Shown here: positions 38,110 through 50,100 of the stretch, piece after piece
Layout of the letters: every line of letters starts with the position of its first letter
Numbering within the stretch: the first letter of the stretch is position 1
Source: Membranipora membranacea
Taxonomy: Eukaryota; Bryozoa; Gymnolaemata; Cheilostomatida; Membraniporidae
Assembly: GCA_914767715.1 (NCBI GenBank)
Contig: OU612067.1
Location: 16,807,001 to 16,871,000 of the forward strand
DNA: 64,000 nucleotides
Reading direction: 5' to 3'
Notes under the pieces: generated by a model
The model's database searches: none
What the model was told of the DNA's origin: nothing
The model's input: only the letters and a program-made list of their open reading frames with translations
Translations under genes and position numbers: made by a program

Positions 38110-41100
38110 TCAATACAGGAAGTTATACACAGCCAGTTTATCATCATGATAAAGAAGAATTAAAACTTTGGAACCATCTTCTGTCTGAACTATCTCTGCT
38201 CGCTTCAGATATGGCCGTTGGTGTGCCGCATATTTTGCTACTGTGTCTTTTAATATTGTTGTGCCTGAAACAAAAGCTTTCTGTGAGATCATCTGAAGAA
38301 TCAGTACTAATGACTCCTTGTATCAGTTGCCTAACCTGAGTCGTTCACTAATGTCTCCTGATCATTTTTACATCAAACAATTGGTTTGTTGGTTTAATTG
38401 TGAAAAGGTCAAAAAAGAACATCAATTTTCAAAATAAAATACAGTGAGACATGAATACTGTCACACCCCCATATGAATTCACAAAGTTGTAATTAGATGG
38501 GAGCTGTCATGCAATGAATTCAGGCAGGCAAGGCAGTCAATATAAAATACAGATAATAGACAGACAGACATCGACCTAATATCATACTAACTCCAGGTTT
38601 TGACTAGAACAAGTTTGTTCCCTGTGTGGGGGCGGAGGGATATTGCAAGTATTTGGTATCGAGGCGCCTCGACACCAAACATTAGCAAAGTGCCTCCGCC
38701 ACCACAGAGGGAACAAACTTGTTCTAGGTTTTAACCACTCAATTGGTTTGGTTTGAATGGGTTTTAATTTTGATAGACTAAAAGGTCAAAACACCAATAA
38801 TGGAATACATAAATCAAGTGTTTTCATTTTAATTGCCTGCAGAGAGTGCAGAACAAAAAAAAACGCATTGATTACATCTTACCTGTGTTACTGTCTAGTA
38901 CTTCCAGGTTGATTGCATAGCAAGAGCATTGATTAGGACGACACGAACATTTGACATCGCATTTGCAGTCACGTTTATTAAAGTGAGTATGCGTATACCG
39001 CGCAACATCGAGGCAATGCTGACATCTTGGAGGCTTGTTGCTATTAGAAATAGAGAAGGCATAGATATATCCTGCATCCACAGTGATGTTGTCAGCTAGC
39101 TTTTCCCTCTGATGTTGCCAGATAACTTTTCCTGAGTCAATATTTACTAACGCGTATGAGTGTATCGGCTTGGTTTGGTGGTGTACTACTGGAGGAATTT
39201 TCTTTTCTTTGTACCAAGGCGTTACTTCAGGGACATGCTGAGGCGGCTCAGGACTAAGTGCCTCACAATATAAAAAGACAGTTTCTTTGGGACCTCCTTT
39301 CAAAGAAAATATTTGGGTAACTTCTGAAGGGACTTCAAACATAACCTGCTGTTTCTTCACTTGATTGTTCTCTGGGTTCCAAGAGATGAGAGACGGACTT
39401 AAACCTCCCTCACAAAACACCGCTTCATTTCCTACTATAGCGAAACTGGGCAGCAGCGCAGAACCATGTAATGACGATGGAGAGAGCACCTGAACATTCC
39501 TTAACGTTTCACCTCTGTGCTGCTCATCGATCAGCACAGCTGTCATCAACCTACTAGTTCTTCCTGGTGACGGGAGAAAGAGAAAGTCTGATCCAACTTG
39601 TAGTCCTCTGACATTTGCCACTTCCTCTCTTTTTTCAGTCGTGTATGTATATTGACGGGTTGCTATTGTTTGACCGGTTGACATAACCACAGTATCTATT
39701 TTTTCAGTGACTGTATATTTTGTTCTGTTTTTGCGTCGGAAGCCAGGACAAACTCTACATTGCGATTCTTTGTGAAATTCGCACACTTCAAGTTCATCAG
39801 TTCTAGTAGCTGATAGGCGGTATATTGTGTCAGCATATTTCATACAGAAAATTCCTTGCAGTTGTCTAGCAGTATCATCAGCGAAATGTGAGAACTGAAC
39901 TTTGGTCGGAGGATGGTGTCGCAGTGCTGCTTTTTCAATGCTTGCGGCTGAATTAGGAAGCAAATAACTAAGGGGTGTGACCTGAAGAAAACTATTCACT
40001 TGATCTAGATTTGATTGGTCTACAAAAAAAAGCAATTTTGCAAGATCAAGTTTGTGTATGGTGATAATCAGATGAAGATAGTCAATTTAGCTTACTATGA
40101 ATTTTTTTGTCAATCCTCAAAATGAATATAGAGCACACTGTGCTTAGAGCATGTTGTTATGTTATATGTTATTTCACCTGCATGTTGCAGCTGGTAGCCA
40201 TTTGGTACATCCAAAGGAGGAATTTCTTTAGTTATCTCAGTGTCAATCTTCCTGATTAGAGCCTCCTTATAAGATACCACTTGCACATCATTTGCCTCAT
40301 TTATGAGTTGTGCTCCCTCGCTCATGATATTGTCCAGGCCTATTTCTATTGATGTGATCTGAACTGAATAGTCGTCTATGGCTTTTTGTATTTCAGCGTT
40401 TCTGGTCTTAAATTTCTCTTCCAGACCATCATAATTCTTGTTCAGGGCTAAAATCACGTTCTGCAAACTCTCAATCTACAATAAAGATCAGAATTGTATT
40501 TATTTCACTTGTTGTTCACATTAAATATAGTTTATATCATATTATATTACATTACAAAACGCTACATTTCATCATATTTCCTTTTATTTTGTCATCATGT
40601 TATATGCTCTATAGACAAAGGTATATTAATTCCTAGTCTGTCTTGACCAGCTTTCTTTGGTGGTTCCCCCCCTCCCGCCGCCCCACCGAACACAGCTTGT
40701 CAAGACTAGTAATTTATATAGTAATTTAGGCTAGTAATTTATATACATTACATCTTTGTCTACCTAGGCTAGTTAATTATGAACTGTTGAGCGTTGATAG
40801 TCCAAGTGTCAATAATTATATGAGAAAAAAAGAGTTGTTACTATTTGGCTGCAATTTGTAAATCAGGTATCATCATGATTATGGTATTATAGAATTATCT
40901 ATTTCATTATGCAACTCACCTGCTTCATTTTGGCGCAATCGAGCTCTGCCAATGTCGCCTCACTTTTGGTCTCCAGCTGAAGTGACAGATCCTCAAGGTT
41001 TTTGACTAGGGCACTAATTTTTTCCTTCTCCCTTCGTAGTTTTTCAATCGAAGGACGCATCTCCTCTCAAGCTCTTATGGCTATGTTCTCAATGGCATCA

Positions 41101-43554
41101 AAATCATGCCCCCTGTGCTGACTTGATGATTCTAAAAGATTTGTAATGTGAAAATGAGGAGCTTTGTTTTGGAGCATAACAACAGTAGCCTCAGAACGCT
41201 ATAGCACACCATTATCCCTGCCTAATCCAGCACAAATCCAGATTATGATTGTTTAGGTAGACAAAGATAAACAATGGTCATGGAATCTTTATCGGTATGG
41301 TGGTGGCTTCGCTACTGTTGAGGTTGGTGGTATCATTAGAGGTGAAGATATCACTGGTTACGGTGGTTGATGCTACCCTGTGAGTAATAAGCATAGATTT
41401 AACCATGATTTTTCTCAATATGTTTTATACCTGCTTTATACAAGGAGTTAGAGACTTGCTTTATACTACTGGGATCAATGAAACAATGAACTAGTTCAAT
41501 GAATGAAATACCTGTAACAAAAGCATATAAAAAAACTTCTCATTGTTTCTTGCTCATATTTGCTTCTTGCATTGATCGGTGTGAAAAAAGTTCATAATAT
41601 AAACTATACATCTATCTAACTCACCAGACTTGTCACACACTCTGTTTGCCTCATTGGTCAGGCATAGAGTACAGTAAAGCTTCTCACAGAGCTTACATCC
41701 GGCCACAACAGGATAACGCTTATGAATTGAGCAGCTTCTCAGCCCTTCGGTGTCTTCTCTTTCTATCTGTGTCATGGCTATCGTACTATGACCATACATC
41801 ACCTGATCGTGGTGCTGTAACAGAACATTAAACATTCATTGGTTAAGTTTTGGTTCTAGTGGTTTTCAATTTCAACGACTTATTATAGTAGTCGCCTTCG
41901 CACTCTGCCTGTTCATTCAGAAAAGTCCTATACTCCCTGATCCCATGGACTATCTGTGTATAAAGGGAGTATTCAATACATCTCCGCGTTGGTTTTGAAG
42001 CAACCATAATAATTTACACTTTAAGAAGTTGTCGTGGCTCGATGGGTAAGATGAGGGTCTTCCATGCGGGAGGTCCCGTGCTCAATTCTCGGCGGTCGCA
42101 GTGGATTCAAGAAGAGCATCCGGCCACAATTGCTCTTGTGCCCCTAATAAGTAATTGGGACATGTCATGTAACCAGCATTGCTTGTTTGAGGCAATTCCA
42201 CAACATCCGCTGGTAAAAAGATGGTGGCAAGTAGCTGGCGCCCCTAAGTCGTATCTACTGTGTAGCAACCTGGAGCATGAAAACAAATCAAAGCAGCGGG
42301 GTAAAAAACAAATCATTACCTGCAGATGTACAGTGCAGAGCTTCTTGTGGCATTGTCTGCAGTATTTGACAGATGGTTTTGGAGGGTTTACACTAAACCC
42401 AACACATGAATCACACTGAATGGTTCTCTCAGCTATATCCTCATGACTCTGTGATGCTTTGGGCAGAGTCTCTAGCTTATTTTCTGAGCTCACAAACTTC
42501 CTGTAACAAAAACAAGTTTTATTTGGTTAAATAATTCAGCGTTATGAGTGGCCATATTCCTATTTTAGTAATGTCGGCGGCCACACTTTGTAAACTATGT
42601 AAACTAAAACACGAAACAGAGTCATACATCTACATTGTGACCCACGGGCTCCACTTACTTTTTAGCCAAATTTTTATAACAATAGGGATATTCATTCTGC
42701 CGTAATTAAGGTAAGTACAGTGCATTTTGAATATAACCTGAGTCTAGGATAGCAGTTCACACTCAGTACGTAATCACTCAAATAATTACCCTTTTTTCCA
42801 ATTACGGGTGTTACATGCTGTGGCTATGTAAAGTGGTAATGGAGGTTTGCTAGCCCTAAAGGTGATCCTCAAGCCCTGTGTCTAGGGGGCTATGAGCATT
42901 TCTATTTTAGACCGTCTTTGAATAAGAATCAGAAATATTTGCAAATTACAACCCAGAGGTATGAAATGAATCGCTATATTCAACACACCATTAAATTTTT
43001 TCCCAAACATTACAAGGATCACAATTTCTGTGGACCGTGTAAAGCAAAATATCTTTTCATGGCAAAATTGTTGGCACAGCATTTGAGTTCAACAGTGGCA
43101 GCCGCCAGCCACTGTTAGGAACATCGACTACTTGAGAACAAAGTCAATATTTAACTCAAGTAACATCACCATTGCTCCCAGCCCTAACTGATCAGATGAA
43201 CGAGGGTTATGTCCGAAGAAGTTACCATGATGTAGGCAGGCAAACAAGATGGAGTTCAATCAAACCAAATATAATTGAGCAAGAAGTTAGTCTCTAACCC
43301 CTTGAATCGAGCAAGGTAAAATTTATTTAGTGAAGAATGCAAAAGTAAGCTTCAGTTATAATTGAGTTAGCATGAAGGTTTTACCTGCAGATTGGACACC
43401 TGATCGCTTTGATTCTTAGGAAGTCATTTTCTAGACAGAGGAAACAAAAGCTGTGTCCACAAGGCAGTACACGGGGGTCTACACGCCGTGCCCCATCTTC
43501 GAGGCAGAACGCACACTGATTCCCAGATACCTCAATAATAGGTAAATCATCCAT
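38110..43554 (-). CDS. TRIM-like RING / two B-box / coiled-coil protein with beta-propeller-like C-terminus; in-frame TGA
   Basis: Exons 43385-43554, 42320-42500, 41625-41814, 40920-41131, 40178-40475, 38883-40019, 38110-38264 join in consistent phase to 781 codons. Residues 14-56 are a C3HC4 RING (C14, C17, C32, H34, C37, C40, C53, C56). Exon 2 has a first zinc-binding B-box (CDSC...YCRQCHKKLCTVH) and exon 3 a B-box 2 (CSIHKRYPVVAGCKLCEKLYC). Exons 4-5 are charged and coiled-coil-like (EKLRREKEKISALVKNLEDL). Exon 6 has repeated beta-rich stretches (GKVIWQHQREKLADNITVDA) suggesting a propeller-type fold, plus a cysteine-rich insert. Such proteins are usually E3 ubiquitin ligases, often in innate immunity. 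Codon 202 (41067-41069) is TGA between AIENIAIRA and EEMRPS; flanking coding is intact, so this allele would stop after the B-boxes. No PRY-SPRY domain is visible. Confidence 0.75.
38602..38728. repeat. Foldback MITE family B, copy 2, in the last intron of the TRIM-like gene
   Basis: GACTAGAACAAGTTTGTTCC at the left and GGAACAAACTTGTTCTAG at the right, with an inner palindrome around GGTATCGAGGCGCCTCGACACC. Confidence 0.82.
42028..42290 (+). repeat. tRNA-derived SINE family 3
   Basis: GTCGTGGCTCGATGGGTAAG is an A-box-like head and GGTCCCGTGCTCAATTCTCG a degraded B box. A long body follows (GTAATTGGGACATGTCATGT, TGGTGGCAAGTAGCTGGC). It lies in intron 2 of the TRIM-like gene. Confidence 0.5.
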
Positions 43555-45191
43555 TTCTTTGTAAACCTACAAAATGTTAATGCTACCGATTTAGGCTCAA
43601 TGACAGAAAGAGCAGCAGATACAGTTTATCAATTATTGTCATTCACTGATATATCATCGATATGTGGCGGATGAGACCAATGTGATTTTTGAATTTTCAT
43701 ACTATATGGTATGAGCGAGGCGTGACCCTGAACCCTGAACTTCCATCAAAAGCATTATGGGATTTCGTTTACAGCTATTTTTCAGAGGTCAAGCCTGTCA
43801 TTGTTTCTCATGATACAAAATTGCTTACCTTTGCTAGAAATTTTGAACCTAACCTTCTTGTCTTCCGGCGAGCTAAGCACTAAGCACTAGATAAATTTCA
43901 CTTTGTCAAGGCAGGGTAGATAAGATATGTTTGACTGCAAATTCATCTCCCACACTGATAAAGAAATGCCTCAGTGATAAGAAGTAAAATAATGTCCTAG
44001 TAACTCACACTAATACAGAACTGTTTATTCAGCAACAGTTGTATGTACGTACATTACACAGTCGGATAAACAATACACAAATCCACTAGATTCTCCTAAG
44101 GTCGGAATGGTGAAACTTCCTGCCTACTGTGTGTCACCTTGTTGTGATTAAAGTTGGCAACGCTGAACCTCAGTATAGATAGCACTCAAACTACTGCTAC
44201 CACTCAGGCAAATTTGTGCTCATTAAATTCTGTGTAGCTCATTGATAACTAATTGAGACTTTAATCTCAGAACTGTCACCTAATGGGCAAATAATTTGCA
44301 CAAACTGATCTTCATAATTAGGGTATGGAATTAACGCACTAGTAGTTGCTGCCGCCATTAATTTCCACTAGTAAGACCGTAATTACGTCACATGATACAG
44401 TAGACTATTTTATTTTGCCATATTTGGTCTTCAAATTGTCATCTTATTCACTGATTTACTTCATGGCCAAATTTGTCAGCAAGGATCTGGGTCATGTCCG
44501 GCTTAATACTTGCTTCAATTGTTGAGATAACCGATAACAGTTGACTAAATTGAAACTGAACCATACCCCTTGTATCTTGTCCTGTCCGGTAAAAAAACAT
44601 ATGTCAGGAGTTTATTATGGGCTAGACTCAAAGAATGTTTACTTGAAAGGTACAATGCATTGCTATCAGCATATCAGGACAATTCTCATAGAACTTAATC
44701 TCATCAGGAATTGTGCTCTTTTTATTGTGGTGGATACAACTCCATACCTACAAAACACTTATGGAGGCAGTTGATAGTTTTTAAAATAACCCAGTCCATA
44801 ATTTATATACAATGACAACATCTGTTATAATGAAGAGAACTATTATAACATATATGTCACCAATTTTACAAAAGTACCTGTGACATTTCTATCCCCTTTT
44901 TCATCATTGATTGGTTTGGCCCTACCTCCAGAGAGTTAATGCAAAATCTATTGTAATCTCTCATTACTGTCAATATTACTGTCACATTCGCCTGAATAAG
45001 ACAAAATCACAACTAAACAAACATTGTCATACTGTTTGCCCATCTGGTGTTGCTGAAACCGTTATGAGTGTAAAAAACTGATCAACTTGTCAAACCTACA
45101 ATACAAATCAATGTTTTTTAGGAGGTTTTTTGACTCATAATTCTAAAATGAATTGCAAACTTATAGTTTGTTGTTTAGTAAATGCAAGGAG
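43555..45191. other. Spacer and promoter region of the TRIM-like gene
   Basis: No supported gene. 44200-44390 holds one half of a family F palindromic element, whose complete copy is nested at 53283-53610. Confidence 0.45.
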
Positions 45192-45470
45192 TTACAGACT
45201 TCTTGGTAAATGAGACAATGGAATTCTCACTCCATCCCAATCATTCAGCAAGCGATTTTCTTTGTCCGTTCTGTAATGGTAGGAAGAGATACTATTCATT
45301 ACCACAGTCTTCTGTCCTGGTTTGGCTGTTTTATTTACACATATACCCATAAACACATCATCAGTGAACATGTAAGATGTCCCTAGAGCAGCCTGGAACA
45401 GCTCAGTGGTATAGTTAGGAGATAGAAAGTACACCATGCCTTGTAGCCACAGTGGATAAGTACCTCTCTT
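45192..45470 (-). pseudogene. Truncated duplicate of the GT31 last exon
   Basis: This reads TYPLWLQGMVYFLSPNYTTE, LFQAALGTSYMFTDDVFMGI and ends ...DWDGVRIPLSHLPRSL before the stop. The part from the FTDDV motif back to TYPLW is almost identical to the functional exon (about four changes in 170 nt), while the C-terminal third is strongly diverged. It lacks the first 35 or so codons of the exon and its acceptor, so it is probably not spliced as such. The frame is nevertheless open throughout. It could be a relic of a tandem gene copy or an orphan exon maintained by gene conversion. Confidence 0.65.
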
Positions 45471-46428
45471 AAAACAATTTTTTTCCATACATATGTTCAA
45501 TTCCGTTTTACAGCCATGAATTTGACTGAGATTTTCTTGCCTTGCCTTCCTAAACCAAAATAAAACATTCCAAAATCCTTCCAAACCAATCCCCACGGAA
45601 CTAAGACCATGAATTGATAATACATCAACCTGGCCAATGTTGCCAAATAATAATGAGTATAAATCGAATAAGATGTCTTACTCTTGTGATAAGATGTGTA
45701 CACCATCTTTTACCAGCAGCCACTGACATATATTATATGGTAAGGGGTACACCTGGCTTTGAGCAATGGCTATTCATGTATGGTTGCTGGACCGTATTTC
45801 TCATCTTTGATTGGTCCACAAGTTCAGAATCTAGAATAGCTGACACTTTTAAACTTGTGTCAATCAGCTTGCCTGAGTTTTTGAAGGTTGTTACTGGGAC
45901 GTCAATCTATGCACAATGTTGAAGCTGCCAGATTTATAGCTTTATTTAGTTCCTGACACAAAGCTTTATACTGATGGCATATCTCCACAAATAACCACTG
46001 ATCCATAAATTCATATTGATGCCAGGAGCTAAGTTTGCCATGGATGAGCTGCTATTAAAGGTTTGCAGTATGTTTGCGCACCGTTCACACAGTATAAAAC
46101 TGCCTCTGCCTCTTCGAAACACAAGTAACGAGCAATGGTGTACAGGGATATAGGACACCCTATACAAATTACCTGAGCTTGAACCTAACACCTGAACAAC
46201 ATACAACTTTAATATTTGTACTGTCATCTTGTCTTTACAATGGGGGACAAGGATGTAGGGTTACTACCAAATACACGTTATCCGAGCTTGAGCCTCTACA
46301 CCTTAGCTACACCTTAGCTACACCTTAGCTACATATATCTTGAGTGTTTGTACTGTCATACTGCCTATAACACCAGCATCAAACAGTGTTGCAACTGCGA
46401 GTAGCTTGACCTGTAATTGATAATTGAT

Positions 46429-46677
46429 GCCCGTAGTTCTAGGGAGGCAGGGACACTCTGCCTCCCCTAGAATGCTGAATATAGTGCTGTAACTGAATAT
46501 TCTATGTCAGAATCGGCTCATTTGGGACTTCCATTTGCTACATACTTATATCATGAAAACGCTTTGGAGGCTGGAGGCTCGGGACACAGGACTCAGCTTA
46601 CAATACCCAACCTGGTGCTACTTCACCCCCTCAAGGATTTCCGCCTCCCCTACCAGTTCTCTTAAACTACGGCCCTG
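46429..46677. repeat. MITE family E, copy 1
   Basis: The left end GCCCGTAGTTCTAGGGAGGC and right end CTCTTAAACTACGGCCCTG are inverted. Other copies lie at 53162-53685, 54574-54803 and 62231-62450. Confidence 0.78.
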
Positions 46678-47132
46678 TTGAATTGATGTCTGGATGCTCA
46701 TGTGTATTGCACCAAGGAGTTAGAGGCTAACTCCTTGATTGCACAAACATAGTGTTTGCTAAGCACTGTTGTCATCAGCCAAAGCTAACTTTCGGACCTA
46801 ATTCATTTCACAAATAAATATATTTATACATACTATCTTTTCATATCCTTTCATTTTCTATAAGTTCCATCGTGACTGTTGCAGTAAGTAGCAATTGGTT
46901 TGGAGCCCATCAATCAGCGATATCACTGAAAATTATACCATTCACATATGGTATCAGTCAGTCATCACAGCATTCAAAACTGTCAAACACAGTCATTATC
47001 ATCCATTTGAGACTAAAATATTTAGAGTGATGTTCTAAAAAGCTGTGTGACTTTTCACAGAAATAATCTGATATTTGGTTTGAAATATTCTATTTTTGAC
47101 AAATTAATTAGTCCTAATATGATGCACTAACA

Positions 47133-50100
47133 TCAATGTGTCTTCCACCATTTTCTTAAAATACTATCTTTCTCGTAATAAAAAAATTGCATGTATAGTT
47201 TTTTATCTGGAAAATGAAAGAAAGGGATTTTCCCTTCGTCCCAGTCTTTGAGTGAACGTTTCTCTCGGTCCTTCCCGTATTGAAAGGATGAGATACTATT
47301 CATTACCACAGTCTTCTGTCCTGGTTTGGCTGTTTTATTTACACATATACCCATAAACACATCATCAGTGAACATGTAAGAAGTCCTTAGAGCAGCCTGG
47401 AACAGCTCAGTGGTATAGTTAGGTGATAGAAAGTATACCATGCCTTGTAGCCACAGTGGATAAGTTTCGTAAGGCCACACCTCTTTTGATATATACCATT
47501 TATCCTTCTTGTTTCTGCGAGGTTTGGCGTCTGCAACGATTTTTCCTGCAGAAAAGGTTACATGTTTGATTAAATATCATTACACAACTGCAACTATATC
47601 GCACATAGATCACATGATAACTCTTGTATGTATATATCTGATCGATAGAGAGTGAATCAATTCACTTAGTAAGAGTACCCGTGTTCAATTCTATTAATAA
47701 GCGGTGGAAACATGTTAGGTACTGTTACAAAATTGATATACACATGTTAATAGTGTGACTATATCTAACTACCGGTGTATCATATCAAATTAACAATACA
47801 CTGTAATTTGGACCTCAATTCTAAAGCAGTTTTAGGAAAGCAGAAACCTTGGCCCTTGCTTGCCATCATAGCACCTGCAAATGTAAACAGACCCATATCT
47901 GACTCTTGCCCTTGCTTAAAAGGGTCGACCAAAATTGATGGTATAATAAAATATATGCATTTTTAATTTGAGAGTTGAAGCTGCTGAGGGGTAGCAAGTA
48001 TGATGCACGACTTGTAATTTTACTCTTTGACACAGATTCTTGGATTCTAGAGTTATGGCAGCTGGTGCTCAGATCTTAGTGTGGTTTTGAGGGCACAGAG
48101 ACTACACTGATTTGTGTTGGTGATTTTTATCAACATCAGTTGATTTCAAAGCAATATGAAATATTGTTTGCTCAAGACACCCTCGACTCTAACCAGGGAG
48201 TTTGGGACAGATGGCCCAAACTCCCTGCTCTAACCTTCATGGTAGCAAGAGTTATCCTCTCTAGGGTACAGGTACTACAGTTGCTAGCACACATAGCACT
48301 CAAGCTGCGCTGTAATCTCAAAATCAAATCAAAAGGTAAGTTGAGTTGAGTGTGCCAACAAGCTGTGGACCTCCCTACCCAAAAGAAGGTTGCTTGAGTG
48401 AATATTACGTCAGGGTCAAATAAGCAAACGGCCCTTTATTGCTTAAAAACCTTCACATACCAACATAAAGCCTTTCACTAGAGTTTGTCCACTTGGTCAT
48501 GTTAGCCACAAGAGTGGTGAGGGTTTCAACCCTCAATAACACGTCATCATCCATTTTTAGGAGGAGCTGCGCTTGAGAGCAGTATTTTGACGTCCAGCTG
48601 CAAATGAGACAAATAGACTTATAAGTGAAACATTTGGGTTTCAACTTCAACATGTCATATTAAAAATTTATGTCAGGATAGCCAAATTTGATAATGTAAA
48701 AATCAGATTTCAAGTTACTATTAGTTGCGAAAAAAAGCCCTGCAAGAATGAACAAATTTCTTCGAAATATATTCGGATATGCTGGAAATGAGATCGTTTC
48801 ATAGACTTATACGTTTATGACTTGCACATAAATTGGAGGTTCATTGCACAAGCCTACCGGACAATGTTCTGCGTGAAGTTAGAACCTTGAGCAATATAAT
48901 TTGTAACCCTCCTTTCAAATATACACAAATTCCTTCAGCTTCATCAGTCTAAGGAATAGATCAGTCTGAAGAATTTTTAATGATAACTTACAGTAGATAT
49001 GACATGGCTTTGTAGGTGTTATTAAAATAGGAGTCTACAAAGCTAGACTGCACGATATCTCCATATAATTGGCTCTCATAGTCTAACCGCTGCTGATCCT
49101 TGGTGTTGTTAGCCAATCCGAGGAAGAATAATATTTTAGGTTTGGAACCAAAGAAGCCTTGAAGAAAAGCTGGAGACAGCCATGTACTCCTCATCATGGA
49201 GCGCCTCTCATTATACCTTTTCTGGAATGATGGGAAAGGAACACATATTATTATTATGATCACACTGATGACGTGATATCTATTGCGTGTATATCTCTGA
49301 TCGATAGAGAGTGAATTAAATCATTTAGAAAGAGTACCATCACAAGGAAATTGGTGTGACGTCCCGTGTTCAATTTTATTAATTAGGGGTGGGTACATGT
49401 TAGGTACTGCTACTAAATTGTCTCTAACGATCAGAGATACACATGTTAATAGTGTAATCTCGATGCCAGTGTGTATTATGCATAAACATATAAATACTCA
49501 CGCGGCTTGTTGGTGAACAGGCCTGGATTAATTTAGGAAACAAAACACAGATTTTAGCCATGTCACACCAGCAAGCCCACTGAACCCATTGAACCACAAT
49601 ATTTAGCCGCCCAGGCAATATAATGATCAAGAAATGTGCACACTATATGTTACATGCTAATGCCCTCCCTCCACACTGCACAGACCTGACCCAAGCCCAC
49701 AGCTGCCCTGTCACATCTGCAGAGCAAACAGGAGAATTTTCTATATCATCATCAGTACACTCAAACTCAACTCGAGGACACGCTAGTAACAGACAGGACA
49801 TCTAACCTCGATCAAAGTTAACTGAATCAAAGGAACATCGATCAAAGGCAGCTGAGTTAAATCAAAGTGCTAATTTTAATATCTGTACCCGCTCTTGGGA
49901 TCGATCAACCCACTCTTGGGGCAGATGTGTTTTGTTGTTTTTCTTGTGTTTGTTTACTGATGAGCGTCAGCAGTTTTTTAATGTGTTTGGAACCATGCTA
50001 TATAAGAGCATGGTTCACCAATGGAAAAGAGGATTGATCTGTTTGGCAACCATCTGGTCGACATGCAGCTCCTCTTTTTGTTTGCAACTTCATTTGGAGA

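Noticed and set aside
43689-43883. 64-residue plus-strand ORF upstream of the TRIM-like gene
   Set aside because: It overlaps the probable TRIM promoter or 5' UTR, shows no family features and has no clear splice context.
46300-46340. Short TACACCTTAGC repeats as a CRISPR-like array
   Set aside because: Only three contiguous 11-bp units without spacers, in a eukaryotic genome.
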